Made by a program: the position numbers and the translations under genes
Origin: Acidobacteriaceae bacterium
Lineage (GTDB): Bacteria; Acidobacteriota; Terriglobia; Terriglobales; Acidobacteriaceae
Assembly: GCA_027307045.1 (NCBI GenBank)
Contig: DAHUXR010000042.1
Location: forward strand, 1 to 37,745
Length of the DNA stretch: 37,745 bases
Direction: 5' to 3'
Shown here: positions 7,664 to 15,211 of the stretch, piece after piece
Layout: each line of letters opens with the position of its first letter
How positions within the stretch are numbered: the stretch's first letter is position 1
Notes under the pieces: model-generated
Database searches by the model: none
What the model was told of the DNA's origin: nothing
Seen by the model: only the letters and a program-made list of their open reading frames with translations

Positions 7664-9454
7664 CTATTTAGCCATGTCATACCGTCTCGGCCTCGGCGGC
7701 AACAGAGAAATATCCACCGGCTCAAATTCAAACCGCGGCTCGTCGGCGTCCGGAGCGAAATAAGCTTTGGTGGTCTTTAAGAAGTTCTTGTCATCGCGAT
7801 CAGGAAAATCCGGCTTGTAGTGCGCGCCGCGTGATTCGTTCCTCATGGCCGCGCCCTGGGCAATCACACGCGAGAGCTGCAGCATGTTGTAAAGCTGCCG
7901 CGTAAAGACGAAGGACGTATTGGCCCACTGGCTCTTGTCGCTCAGGTTGATGTGATTGAAGCGTTCCAGGAACTCGACCAGTTTGGCGTCCGTCTGCTGC
8001 AGGTTCTTGTTGTAACGGATAACGGTGCAGTTGCGCGTCATTAGTTCGCCCAGTTCGCGCCACAAGCGGAATGGGTTCTCCGTGCCATTGGAGTTAATCA
8101 AGCTCGCATTGGCCTCTTCCTGCCGCTTGCGCTCGGAATCAAACACCGTGCTGCTCACGCCATCGGTGGATTTGCTGTTGTTCTTGGCGTAAAGCATTGC
8201 CTGCGGGCCCGCCACAAAGCCGCCATAGATACACGAAACCAGAGAGTTCGCTCCCAGCCGATTTGCGCCGTGATAGCCGTACTCGCATTCACCGGCGGCA
8301 AAGATGCCTTTGATGTTCGTGGCCTGATTGAAGTCAACCCAGAGTCCGCCCATGGTGTAATGCATGCCGGGGAAAATCTTCATCGGGACGTCGCGCGGAT
8401 CGTCGCCAACGAACTTTTCGTAAATCTCCAGAATGCCTTCCAGCTTGCGGTTCAGAGTCTCGCGATCGATGTGGGTCAGATCGAGGTAGACCATCGGCTG
8501 GCCGTCAATGCCCAAGTCATATTCGTAGACCACTTTGTGAATAGCGCGTGTGGCAACGTCGCGCGGAACCAGGTTGCCGTATTTCGGATACCACTCTTCC
8601 AGAAAGTACCAGCGCTCGGACTCGGGAATACTTTTCCATTCGCGCTTGTCGCCTTTGGTCCTGGGCACCCAGACGCGACCGCCTTCACCGCGCGCCGACT
8701 CCGACATCAGCCGCAGCTTGTCTTCGCCGGGGATCGATGTGGGATGGACCTGGATGAATTCGCCGTTGGCGTAATAGCAGCCCTGCTGGTAGAGCGCGGA
8801 CTGTGCCGATCCGGTGCAGACAACGGAGTTGGTCGACTTGCCAAAGATTGCGCCGATACCGCCGGTGGCCATGATAATGGCGTCAGCCGGGAAGGTGCGG
8901 ACTTCCATGCTGCGCAGATCCATGGCGCATATGCCGCGGCACACGCGATTTGTGTCCAAGACCCCGCTCAGGAACTCCCAATGCTCATATTTGGTGACCC
9001 GGCCTTCAGCTTCATACCGGCGAACCTGCTCGTCCAGCGCGTAAAGAAGCTGTTGACCAGTGGTAGCGCCGGCAAATGCGGTGCGATTGAAAAGGGTGCC
9101 GCCAAATCGCCGGAAATCGAGCAGACCCTCTGGCGTCCGATTAAAGGTAACGCCCATACGGTCCAGCAGATCGATAATGCCCGGCGCAGCTTCGCACATG
9201 GCTTTAACCGGAGGCTGGTTGGCGAGGAAGTCGCCGCCGTAGATCGTATCGTCAAAGTGCTGCCAGGGCGTATCGCCTTCACCCTTGAGATTTTTGGCTG
9301 CGTTAATGCCTCCCTGAGCGCAGACTGAATGCGATCGTTTGACCGGGACGATCGAGAAAAGATCAACGTGACCGCCGGCTTCTGCAATCTTGATGGTGGC
9401 TGCCAGCCCCGCCAGCCCGCCGCCTACCACGATAATTTTTGGATTCGTTGCCAT
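7664..9454 (-). CDS. sdhA: Succinate dehydrogenase / fumarate reductase flavoprotein subunit
   Basis: The gene encodes 596 residues from the ATG at 9454. The frame continues upstream to 9556, but that extension is translated repeat DNA. The Rossmann FAD motif is at residues 8-19 (IVVGGGLAGLAA). The histidine that normally binds FAD covalently is H42 in KRSHSVCAQGGINAA. The substrate-site arginine region SESARGEGG and the HPTSIPG motif are present. It oxidises succinate to fumarate and passes electrons to SdhB. Length and motifs resemble the Bacillus/Wolinella type (about 590-650 residues). It lies in the order sdhC-sdhA-small ORF-sdhB, with repeat-filled gaps on both sides. I see no clear ribosome binding site before the start. 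Confidence 0.95.
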   Translation of the reverse strand: MATNPKIIVVGGGLAGLAATIKIAEAGGHVDLFSIVPVKRSHSVCAQGGINAAKNLKGEGDTPWQHFDDTIYGGDFLANQPPVKAMCEAAPGIIDLLDRMGVTFNRTPEGLLDFRRFGGTLFNRTAFAGATTGQQLLYALDEQVRRYEAEGRVTKYEHWEFLSGVLDTNRVCRGICAMDLRSMEVRTFPADAIIMATGGIGAIFGKSTNSVVCTGSAQSALYQQGCYYANGEFIQVHPTSIPGEDKLRLMSESARGEGGRVWVPRTKGDKREWKSIPESERWYFLEEWYPKYGNLVPRDVATRAIHKVVYEYDLGIDGQPMVYLDLTHIDRETLNRKLEGILEIYEKFVGDDPRDVPMKIFPGMHYTMGGLWVDFNQATNIKGIFAAGECEYGYHGANRLGANSLVSCIYGGFVAGPQAMLYAKNNSKSTDGVSSTVFDSERKRQEEANASLINSNGTENPFRLWRELGELMTRNCTVIRYNKNLQQTDAKLVEFLERFNHINLSDKSQWANTSFVFTRQLYNMLQLSRVIAQGAAMRNESRGAHYKPDFPDRDDKNFLKTTKAYFAPDADEPRFEFEPVDISLLPPRPRRYDMAK

Positions 9455-9462
9455 GATGTCTG

Positions 9463-9584
9463 ATTTGGTAATTGGGTAATTTGGTAATCGGGTAATTTGG
9501 CAGGCCGGAAACGATTCGCCGAGCGCGAAAGAAATTTTCGCACTTCCAATTACCAAATTGCCAAATTACTCATTTACCAAATTC
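9463..9584. repeat. Inverted repeat of ATTTGGTAAT units between sdhC and sdhA
   Basis: The left arm (9463-9501) is built of tandem ATTTGGTAAT / GGGTAATTTGG units. The right arm (9546-9582) carries the complementary CCAATTACCAAATTGCC units, so the whole folds into a long imperfect hairpin. It occupies almost the entire 140-bp sdhC-sdhA gap. The sequence is very AT-rich compared with its neighbours and is a dispersed intergenic repeat type, not a terminator with a T-run. Confidence 0.7.
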
Positions 9585-9594
9585 CGCGAATCCT

Positions 9595-10332
9595 TCATTT
9601 CGCGTTGTCGTTCATCGTATGCTGTTCCGTCGCCGGTGGATTTTTCCAGTGGTCTCTCCACTGCGGACGGAAGAACGCCGCCATCGTTAGCCATCCAACC
9701 AGGATCAAAGTAAGCGCCAACACCGTGCACGCGCGTCCAGACCACTTGCGTGACCTCTCACTTACGGTGATGCCCCACTTGGCGCAGAAAAGATATATGC
9801 CGTAAGAGAAGTGCCACGACGCGGCAATGATCCCGACCAGATAAAACACCCCGGCCCACCAGTGCTGAAGCTCCGTCTGCACCTTGTCAAAGGCCGCATC
9901 AGGATGTGTGAGCAGGTGTGTGCCGGTGAAGCGCATCGTATACGTATGCCAGATGATGTAGACAAAGGCGATGGCGCCGGTCCAGCGCTGCGCGGCATAC
10001 ATGAAGTTTCCCGCCCAGGGATAGTCGCTTACGTTCGATTCGCCACGAAACCAGATGTAAAAGCCGTAGAGCGCGTGATACAGCAGCGGAATATAGATGC
10101 CGACAATTTCAAGGACCAACACAAAGGGCAGTCCGGTAAGAAACTTTACCTGCGCGCCATACGCATTGGGGCCGTTGGTGGCAAAGGCGTTGGAGATGAA
10201 ATGTTCAAGCAGGAAAGCGCCAACAGGGATGATCCCGCTTAACGAATGCAGGCGACGAAGGAGGAACGAGTGGCCTTTACCGGCACGAATCGGGGGGACT
10301 CCGCGCTCGACAGGCGAGGCAACGCTAGCCAT
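9595..10332 (-). CDS. sdhC: Succinate dehydrogenase cytochrome b558-type membrane anchor
   Basis: The gene encodes 245 residues from the ATG at 10332. It has about five membrane helices and histidines in the positions expected for a di-heme b558 subunit (H29 in RRLHSLSG, H44 in LLEHFISN, then YHALYGF, WHTYTMRF and SWHFSYGIY). It is homologous to the single-subunit anchors of Bacillus and Wolinella, so no separate SdhD is needed. It anchors the SdhAB catalytic pair and passes electrons to quinone. As the first gene of the operon it follows a strong promoter and a CRP/FNR-type palindrome. A short hydrophilic N-terminal segment precedes the first helix. Confidence 0.93.
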   Translation of the reverse strand: MASVASPVERGVPPIRAGKGHSFLLRRLHSLSGIIPVGAFLLEHFISNAFATNGPNAYGAQVKFLTGLPFVLVLEIVGIYIPLLYHALYGFYIWFRGESNVSDYPWAGNFMYAAQRWTGAIAFVYIIWHTYTMRFTGTHLLTHPDAAFDKVQTELQHWWAGVFYLVGIIAASWHFSYGIYLFCAKWGITVSERSRKWSGRACTVLALTLILVGWLTMAAFFRPQWRDHWKNPPATEQHTMNDNAK

Positions 10333-10373
10333 GTACTGCTATGCTCCGATCAGATTTGCTAGGCAAACTCTAT

Positions 10374-10402
10374 ATTATGAAACCTGAATTTCGCCCCGTC
10401 AA
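10374..10402 (-). promoter_or_regulatory. Predicted sigma70-type promoter of the sdh operon
   Basis: On the minus strand, TTGACG (10397-10402) is followed after exactly 17 bp by CATAAT (10374-10379). Each box matches the housekeeping consensus at five of six positions. Transcription would begin near 10367, giving a leader of about 35 nt before the sdhC ATG. Confidence 0.75.
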
Positions 10403-10404
10403 AC

Positions 10405-10420
10405 TGTGAGCGTGATCACA
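10405..10420. promoter_or_regulatory. CRP/FNR-family palindrome upstream of sdhC
   Basis: TGTGAGCGTGATCACA is a perfect TGTGA-N6-TCACA site, extended by one more base pair on each side (C...G). It lies 2 bp upstream of the predicted -35 box of the sdh promoter. Its centre is about 45 bp before the predicted start, close to the spacing used by class II activators. That a CRP-like protein binds here is inference. Confidence 0.65.
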
Positions 10421-10459
10421 GATGAAAGAATGCGCGTGCGCGCCCGGGCTAAATCGCGT

Positions 10460-10496
10460 GAAAAACAATTCGCGGCACCCAAAAAGTGCCGCGAAC
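10460..10496 (-). terminator. Rho-independent terminator of the phosphoesterase gene
   Basis: On the minus strand a perfect 10-bp stem (TTCGCGGCAC with GTGCCGCGAA, 10469-10495) has a 7-nt loop and is followed by a T-rich tract (TTGTTTTTC). It lies 65 bp after the phosphoesterase stop and ahead of the sdh promoter, insulating the two units. Confidence 0.75.
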
Positions 10497-10560
10497 AACT
10501 TCGCCCAAGATTCCATGATCAGCTTTTGCGACCTCTGATCACTTCGGCAAATCGGTGACC

Positions 10561-11964
10561 TCATCCTATCGGCACGCCGAAGGTGCAAGGCATGTTTGTT
10601 GGCTGCGTTGGAGGAGAGGGCGGCGTGGCCCAGGGCCCTGTGTCTGTAGTGAAATCGAAAAACTCAGTCATGTCGGGCATGGCCTTGTCCCTCTGTGTGA
10701 GAGCCGGCAAATTGAAGCGGGTTTCAATCAGTTTGAGCGCGGCGGTGTAATCCATTGGGGTGTGAGATACAAAATTCTTCTTGGAAAATGGCGAGATCAC
10801 CATCAGCGGCACCCGGAATCCGGTCAGGGTAAAGTCGCCCTGCTGGTTCGTGGATGGCATGATCGGCGCTATTCCGTCCGGACTGGGAACGGGGATTGGC
10901 GGGACGTGATCATAAAGTCCGCCTCCTTCGTCAAATGTCTCGATCATCGCGGTATCTTTCCACGAGGGGCTGTTCATGAGCGCGTTGACAAGTTTCGCGG
11001 CGAATTGCGCGCCCAATTGAATATTGCTCTTCGGGTGCTCATCGACGCCGCTGCTGCTGGTGTCGTTCACCTCAATTCCAGTTTCTATGTAGGCGACTTG
11101 GGGCAGCGTGCCGTTTTGCACGTCAGTAAAGTATTGGCTCAACGGGACCACATTTGCGTGATGCGCGTTGAAGTAAGTGAAATAAGAGAAGTACGTGTGC
11201 CCATCCGTCGTATAGATCTTCCACGAGATATGGTTGTTGTCCATCACCTCAAAGATCGTCTTGGCCGTTATTTGCTGGGGTGGAGGTACGACAAAGCCTT
11301 GCGAGGTGGCCGCCATCCAGTAAAAGCGGTTCGGATGCGTGCGCGTGGGAGCTGGAGAAAACCAGCGGTCAGAGGTCGCGAAATTCGATGCGATGAAGTA
11401 GTAAAAAGGCAAATTGCTGTCGTCGTAAAAACCCATGGCGCGCTTGCCCGTAAAATCGGTAAAGTTGGGGACGCCATTCATGAATTCGTCATGGGCAAAC
11501 TTTCCCTCAATGAATGCAAAACCATCCATGGTGAAAACGCCGCTTCCGGTATGAAACAGGTTCCAGATGCGGTGGGTCTCATTCCAGGAAGGTGTCAGGT
11601 TCTCTGAGCATGCGCTTTGCATGTGGAACGCCTTAATCGGCGGTCCCGCCTGCCCGGTATTCGGATCATAGCCCGGAGTTGAAACATTTGCCGGTGTCTT
11701 GTCCGTTCCGGAAGTCCATGTGTCGACGTCTTGGGGCAGCGGAGGGGTCTGTTTTGCCCGATATGCATTCAATTGACCGAAATAGGAATCGAAGGAACGG
11801 TTTTCCTGCATGAAAAGGACAATGTGGTTGATCGAATTCAAACTCCCTGCCGGTGTAGGCGTGGGAGTAGGCGCGGAATTGCCGCCGCCAAGACCCTGGC
11901 ATGCGCACATCAACAAGGAAAGAAAAACTACAGAGCAACATCCCGCAGTACGACGATACGACAT
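10561..11964 (-). CDS. Secreted phospholipase C / acid phosphatase-like phosphoesterase, probable lipoprotein
   Basis: The gene encodes 467 residues from the ATG at 11964 (AGGAG 6 bp upstream), chosen over an in-frame start at 12003 because the signal sequence begins here. The N-terminus (VVFLSLLMCACQ) suggests a lipoprotein cleavage site, followed by a TPTPTPTPA linker. The catalytic domain opens with NHIVLFMQENRSFDSYFG, the metal/nucleophile motif of the phosphoesterase (AcpA/PLC) branch of the alkaline phosphatase superfamily. DEHP and ETFDEGGGLYDHVPP supply further metal ligands near residues 305 and 345. It probably hydrolyses phosphomonoesters or phospholipids outside the cytoplasm; the substrate is not predictable. 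It forms a single-gene unit with its own terminator. Confidence 0.85.
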   Translation of the reverse strand: MSYRRTAGCCSVVFLSLLMCACQGLGGGNSAPTPTPTPAGSLNSINHIVLFMQENRSFDSYFGQLNAYRAKQTPPLPQDVDTWTSGTDKTPANVSTPGYDPNTGQAGPPIKAFHMQSACSENLTPSWNETHRIWNLFHTGSGVFTMDGFAFIEGKFAHDEFMNGVPNFTDFTGKRAMGFYDDSNLPFYYFIASNFATSDRWFSPAPTRTHPNRFYWMAATSQGFVVPPPQQITAKTIFEVMDNNHISWKIYTTDGHTYFSYFTYFNAHHANVVPLSQYFTDVQNGTLPQVAYIETGIEVNDTSSSGVDEHPKSNIQLGAQFAAKLVNALMNSPSWKDTAMIETFDEGGGLYDHVPPIPVPSPDGIAPIMPSTNQQGDFTLTGFRVPLMVISPFSKKNFVSHTPMDYTAALKLIETRFNLPALTQRDKAMPDMTEFFDFTTDTGPWATPPSPPTQPTNMPCTFGVPIG

Positions 11965-12201
11965 GGACAACTCCTGGGCACCGAAGCCTACGCGCAGGCA
12001 CACGGAAGGCCTTATCTGAGGAATGTGATAGCTGCTGCTGAAAGCAGGTTGCCCCAGCTATTCTGATTCAGCAGTTTCCCTCTGAAATCAAGGCATTGCA
12101 AATATTTGCCGGGCAACGCAGAAGGCCTTAGTACGGAGCTGGATTAAACTTGGATAGTCCTGTTTTGAATCGGAACGCAGGAAGATGGAGTAAGACCGCT
12201 T

Positions 12202-12399
12202 ATGTCCACGTTGCTTCATGAAATCAACTATGCCGTGCGCAAGCTACAGAATGCCCCGGCTTTTGCTGCGCTCGCGGTATTGACGTTGGCAATGGGAATC
12301 GGGGCGAACACCGCTATGTTCACCGTGATTGAATTTCGCGCTCCGCTGCGCTGCGCGCGGGCCTTCGGCAGAGCGGAAGAAACTCAATTTCGTGCTTAA
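12202..12399 (+). pseudogene. Truncated N-terminus of an ADOP-type FtsX/MacB-like permease
   Basis: The ATG at 12202 (GGAG in front) opens with LLHEINYAVRKLQNAPAFAA and LAVLTLAMGIGANTAMFTVI. This is the characteristic N-terminus of the acidobacterial duplicated orphan permeases, which are normally about 800 residues. Homology stops at about 12330. The frame then runs through palindromic repeat sequence for 23 unrelated residues and ends at 12399. No permease remainder is found downstream. The gene is therefore a remnant cut off by a repeat insertion or deletion and is presumably not functional. Confidence 0.75.
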
Positions 12400-12560
12400 C
12401 GGCACGGATAAATCCGTGCCCTGACACTTGTGTCGCATGGCGGACGGGCAAAGGCTAAAAGCACAGGATGTTCCGTTCTAGAGGCGGCACGTGGCGGGTG
12501 CCGTTCAACTTTTGGCCATGGCCGAATTCGCGAGGGCGCTTGTGCAAGCGCACGCGACAT
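12331..12560. repeat. Cluster of short palindromes following the permease remnant
   Basis: Several hairpin-forming sequences are packed together: GGCACGGATAAATCCGTGCC (12401-12420), CGGCAC/GTGCCG (12485-12490 with 12498-12503), GGCCATGGCC (12513-12522) and GCGCTTGTGCAAGCGC (12536-12551). The first is of the 'GGCACG...CGTGCC' dispersed-repeat type. No gene is supported between 12400 and 12624 on either strand. Confidence 0.65.
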
Positions 12561-12624
12561 TGCGGCGGATGGAAAGACAAGATCGGCGAAAACGGACGGC
12601 GCGGCGGGAAATTGTTCAATGTCC

Positions 12625-13089
12625 TTATTCGCTCTTTCTTTCCTGCAGCAGGCACTCCACGGACTCTTCATAGCTTAGTTCGAAGGCGTAAAATTGCTTC
12701 TGTTTGGCAAAGCAGCGAATCGCGCGATGAGTTCCGTCCAGCAGGATGGGAGCGCCAAAACGGCGGGTGAAAATTCCCGGACGGGAGAGGTCGACATGCA
12801 GCATATGATCGAGATCGAATTCGTTCATCCCGGCAAAAGCGCGGAGCATTTCTTGTGATACCTGCTGCGGGGCCCTTCCATCGGCCACGATTTTCTTGGC
12901 CGTATCGATTTTAAAAATATAGGTATCGACTTCGTCGGAAAATTGAAAGATTTCCACAGTGGCCTGCTGGCGGCGGGCTTCACAAATGGCGCAGCGCTCT
13001 CCGCGTGACTGCTGTTCGCCTGTTCGCCGCGCCAATTCGTTCTCTCCTGCGTTCGGGAATCTGACACATGGTACACACCGCCATGTCAC
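12625..13089 (-). CDS. Unknown protein with two CxxC pairs
   Basis: The gene encodes 154 residues from a GTG start at 13089. The N-terminal third has CVPC (residues 5-8) and CAIC about 25 residues later, which would fit a small zinc-binding knuckle. The rest is mixed alpha/beta with a striking conserved-looking segment APILLDGTHRAIRCFAKQKQ, followed by FYAFELSYEES. A 'DGTHR' motif in this setting is reminiscent of ParB/sulfiredoxin-like nucleotide-binding proteins, but I cannot assign it. It lies in an accessory patch between palindromes and the GIY-YIG element, and is convergent with the permease remnant. The start is uncertain because the N-terminal Arg-rich stretch is poorly constrained. 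Confidence 0.55.
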   Translation of the reverse strand: MTWRCVPCVRFPNAGENELARRTGEQQSRGERCAICEARRQQATVEIFQFSDEVDTYIFKIDTAKKIVADGRAPQQVSQEMLRAFAGMNEFDLDHMLHVDLSRPGIFTRRFGAPILLDGTHRAIRCFAKQKQFYAFELSYEESVECLLQERKSE

Positions 13090-13198
13090 CCTGGCAAGGC
13101 CGTGGTTGCCAATACGACTAAGCTCCCCCCAGGGAATAAAGCCACGATTCCTTAAATGGTTACCGAAAATTTTCCGTTTGAAGACAAACCATTTCCAC

Positions 13199-13772
13199 TG
13201 TCATGGTGAGCGAAGCCCGAACGACCCTGAGCGTGCGAAGGGGAGCAAGGGCGAGTCGAACCATCCCGAGGATGTGTCCTTTGCGATGCTGCTTCAGGGA
13301 GTTCTCTTTGAGAATCGTTGTGCTACCACCCTTGCCCATGCGTGATGGCTCTTATTACGAGTTCTGGGTTTATATCCTCACCAGCCGCACCGGCACGCTT
13401 TACGTCGGGGTGACCGGTTACTTAGGCCCGCGCATCATGCAGCACAAAATCGATTCCATCGAAGGCTTTACCAAAAAGTACAAGGTCCATCGGCTTGTTT
13501 ATTATGAGAGTTATGAGCATGTGATGACCGCCATCCGCCGCGAAAAGCAGTTGAAGGGCTGGCGTCGGGAGAAGAAGATCGTACTGATCGAGAAGATGAA
13601 TCCACGCTGGCAGGACTTGGCCGAGAACTGGGGCCGGGAAATGCGCTTCCGGGGACAATCTCTCAAGAGAACGCCTTGAATCAGCATGGCAAGGAAACAT
13701 TCTCGGGATCCTTCGACTCGCCCTTAGCTCCCTTCGCCGGCTCAGGGGCTTGCGGGCGGCCCAGGATGACAA
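13199..13772. mobile_element. Inverted-repeat element carrying a GIY-YIG nuclease gene
   Basis: Two arms of about 115 bp in opposite orientation (13199-13315 and 13656-13772) enclose the GIY-YIG gene. Read in the same direction, both contain GCGAAGGG, AAGGGCGAGTCGAA, ATCCCGAG and GTTCTCTT in the same order and spacing, and both begin with TGTCAT. The right arm overlaps the last codons of the nuclease gene. A related unit without a gene lies at 25189-25424. Mobility is inferred from the architecture and from the second copy. I see no target-site duplication. Confidence 0.65.
13338..13679 (+). CDS. GIY-YIG nuclease family protein
   Basis: The gene encodes 113 residues from the ATG at 13338; the frame is open upstream into the repeat arm, where the translation has no homology. 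The GIY-YIG core is seen as EFWVYILTSRTGTLYVGVTG (residues 7-26), with VYI and YVGVTG in place of the literal GIY and YIG. The expected downstream arginine/glutamate features follow in YKVHRLVYYES and AIRREKQLKGWRREKK. Length and layout fit the small single-domain YhbQ/UPF0213-like members. It would be a metal-dependent endonuclease. Its enclosure between long inverted repeats suggests that it is the mobility or maintenance gene of that element, not a repair gene; this is inference. Confidence 0.85.
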   Translation: MRDGSYYEFWVYILTSRTGTLYVGVTGYLGPRIMQHKIDSIEGFTKKYKVHRLVYYESYEHVMTAIRREKQLKGWRREKKIVLIEKMNPRWQDLAENWGREMRFRGQSLKRTP

Positions 13773-13887
13773 GGTAGAAACAGTTTTTACCAAACTGACA
13801 CTCCGGACGCTTCGGAGCATCTGTCATTGCGAGGGTTTCTGGTAAAATAAAAACTTACTCGCAAGCAGCAGTCACCACAAAGCGCCG

Positions 13888-13962
13888 GGGCGCTTAACTC
13901 AGCGGTAGAGTGCCATCTTCACACGGTGGAAGTCATAGGTTCGAATCCTATAGCGCCCACCA
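13888..13962 (+). tRNA. tRNA-Val (anticodon CAC), CCA encoded
   Basis: The cloverleaf is complete. The acceptor stem is GGGCGCT/AGCGCCC, the D stem ACTC/GAGT, the anticodon stem CCATC/GGTGG with loop TTCACAC (anticodon CAC), and the T stem ATAGG/CCTAT with loop TTCGAAT. The discriminator is A, followed by a genomically encoded CCA. It lies 115 bp after the GIY-YIG element, but I see no duplicated 3' end that would mark an attachment site. Confidence 0.95.
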
Positions 13963-14251
13963 CTCATCAGAATCCAGGGGCAGTCAAAAAAGGTTGTGGA
14001 ATTCTGTTGGGTGGAAATTTACAAGTTTTTGCTTGCGTCAGGACACGTTCGTGGTAACATCACGGAGTCTTCAGTAGCCGCCCGTTCCGGTGCGACGTTT
14101 CGCGCAAAGTGATTTTAAGAATAGCGCAGATAGAACGAAGATTTTCCGAAACTTAGCCGACTGACTTCCAGCCAGACCCTGAGGATTTCGCTTACAGCGG
14201 GTCACCACATTTGGAAGTCCGGCAGATAGATCAAAGCTCACAGGTATACGA
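13963..14251. other. Long leader region before the receiver-like gene
   Basis: Almost 290 bp lie between tRNA-Val and the next start codon. There is no good promoter consensus; TAACAT near 14056 with a weak upstream box is the best candidate, and it would give a leader of about 190 nt. No ribosome binding site of standard form precedes the ATG at 14252 (nearest: CACAGG). I recognise no riboswitch motif. Confidence 0.35.
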
Positions 14252-14992
14252 ATGAATGAAGGATTGAACCAACCGCAGAATCCGCAGAACCCGCGCAATC
14301 GCAAGTCGCGGCGGCGGAGACGGAACTTTGGCTCGCAGAACCCGGGCCAGAACAGCCAGAATAGCCAAAACAGCCAAAATGGGTCCAGCAACCAGGGACG
14401 CCCCGGCGGGCAGAACCGCCAAAACCGCAACAATCGTGGCGGCGGACAGCGTCGCGGCGGGCCGGGCTTTGTGGGACCAATGGACCATAGCTATCGCAAC
14501 CAGGGCAACGGCAACAGCATGCAGGGAGCGCGTTTCCACAATGGCGCGCAGGCCGCGCCCAACATGGAGCCGCTTACCCAGCGCGTGGACGCTCCGACAA
14601 AGATTTTTGCCTTTGTCGACGATCTTTTCTTCGTGGCCAAGATCCAGGAAGTTTCGCGCAAGCTCAACGTTAAGGTCGAGTTCGTTAAGACGGACAAGGA
14701 CATCGCGGAAAAAACCGAGGGTTCAGAAGAAAAGCCGTCTCTGATTATCGTTGACCTCAACAGCAATGGCATCAAGACGTTGCCGGTCATCACCAAGATG
14801 CGCTCCAAGTACAAAAAAGCCACATCGATTGTTGGCTTTGTCTCCCATGTTCAGGGTGATCTCAAGGTCAAGGCCGTGGAAGCCGGCTGTGATGTGGTTA
14901 TGCCACGCTCGGCATTCTCGCAGAATCTGGTGAGCATTCTCCGCCGCCACGGCGCCGATGACGATACGGACGACAACTTCAATCGCGTTTAG
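14252..14992 (+). CDS. R/N/Q/G-rich disordered protein with C-terminal receiver-like domain
   Basis: The gene encodes 246 residues. Residues 1 to about 105 are almost free of acidic residues and consist of Asn, Gln, Arg and Gly, with a poly-Arg block (SRRRRRNFG), tandem QNS units and RGG-like motifs (NNRGGGQRRGGPGF). This is a predicted disordered, nucleic-acid-binding type segment. Residues 113-235 resemble a CheY-like receiver: IFAFVDDLFF (acidic pair), LIIVDLN (position of the phospho-acceptor Asp), IVGFVSH, and VVMPRSAF where a Lys-Pro is usual. The last motif is degenerate, so phosphorylation is doubtful. The acidic tail (DDDTDDN) contrasts with the basic head. It is monocistronic, and the function is unknown. 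Confidence 0.75.
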   Translation: MNEGLNQPQNPQNPRNRKSRRRRRNFGSQNPGQNSQNSQNSQNGSSNQGRPGGQNRQNRNNRGGGQRRGGPGFVGPMDHSYRNQGNGNSMQGARFHNGAQAAPNMEPLTQRVDAPTKIFAFVDDLFFVAKIQEVSRKLNVKVEFVKTDKDIAEKTEGSEEKPSLIIVDLNSNGIKTLPVITKMRSKYKKATSIVGFVSHVQGDLKVKAVEAGCDVVMPRSAFSQNLVSILRRHGADDDTDDNFNRV

Positions 14993-15167
14993 ATCAGCGG
15001 TTAGGACTGTGAATCATCAGTGGTACCAGCCTGCCCGCAATTCCTGGATCATTGAATCCAGCGAAAATCCGTTCTAATTATTCACGCAGAGCTCGAATGC
15101 GGACACCATCCGGGCTATTGAAATTTAGCTTGCCACAAGTTTCTAAATTGCTCAGACATGGGCCTTT

Positions 15168-15211
15168 TAAATTTGGGTTCTTTGGCAATTCCGGCGATTT
15201 TGGCAATCTTA
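15168..15211. repeat. TTGGCAAT-type dispersed repeat, copy 1
   Basis: The sequence from AAATTTGGGTTCTTTGGCAA to TTTTGGCAATCTTA is closely similar to 19373-19414, sharing AATTTGG, TTTCT/GTTCT, GGCAATT and TGGCAATCTT in order. It abuts, and includes, the stop codon of the small secreted protein on the minus strand. Confidence 0.5.

Noticed and set aside
8270-9328. Long open frame (352 codons) on the plus strand
   Set aside because: It lies fully antisense to sdhA, which has all its family motifs. It is a by-product of GC-rich codon use.
10555-11607. Long open frame (350 codons) on the plus strand
   Set aside because: It is antisense to the phosphoesterase gene and has no recognisable protein features.
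13888-13962. tRNA-Val as an integration site for the neighbouring element
   Set aside because: No duplicated tRNA 3' end and no integrase gene are visible in the window.
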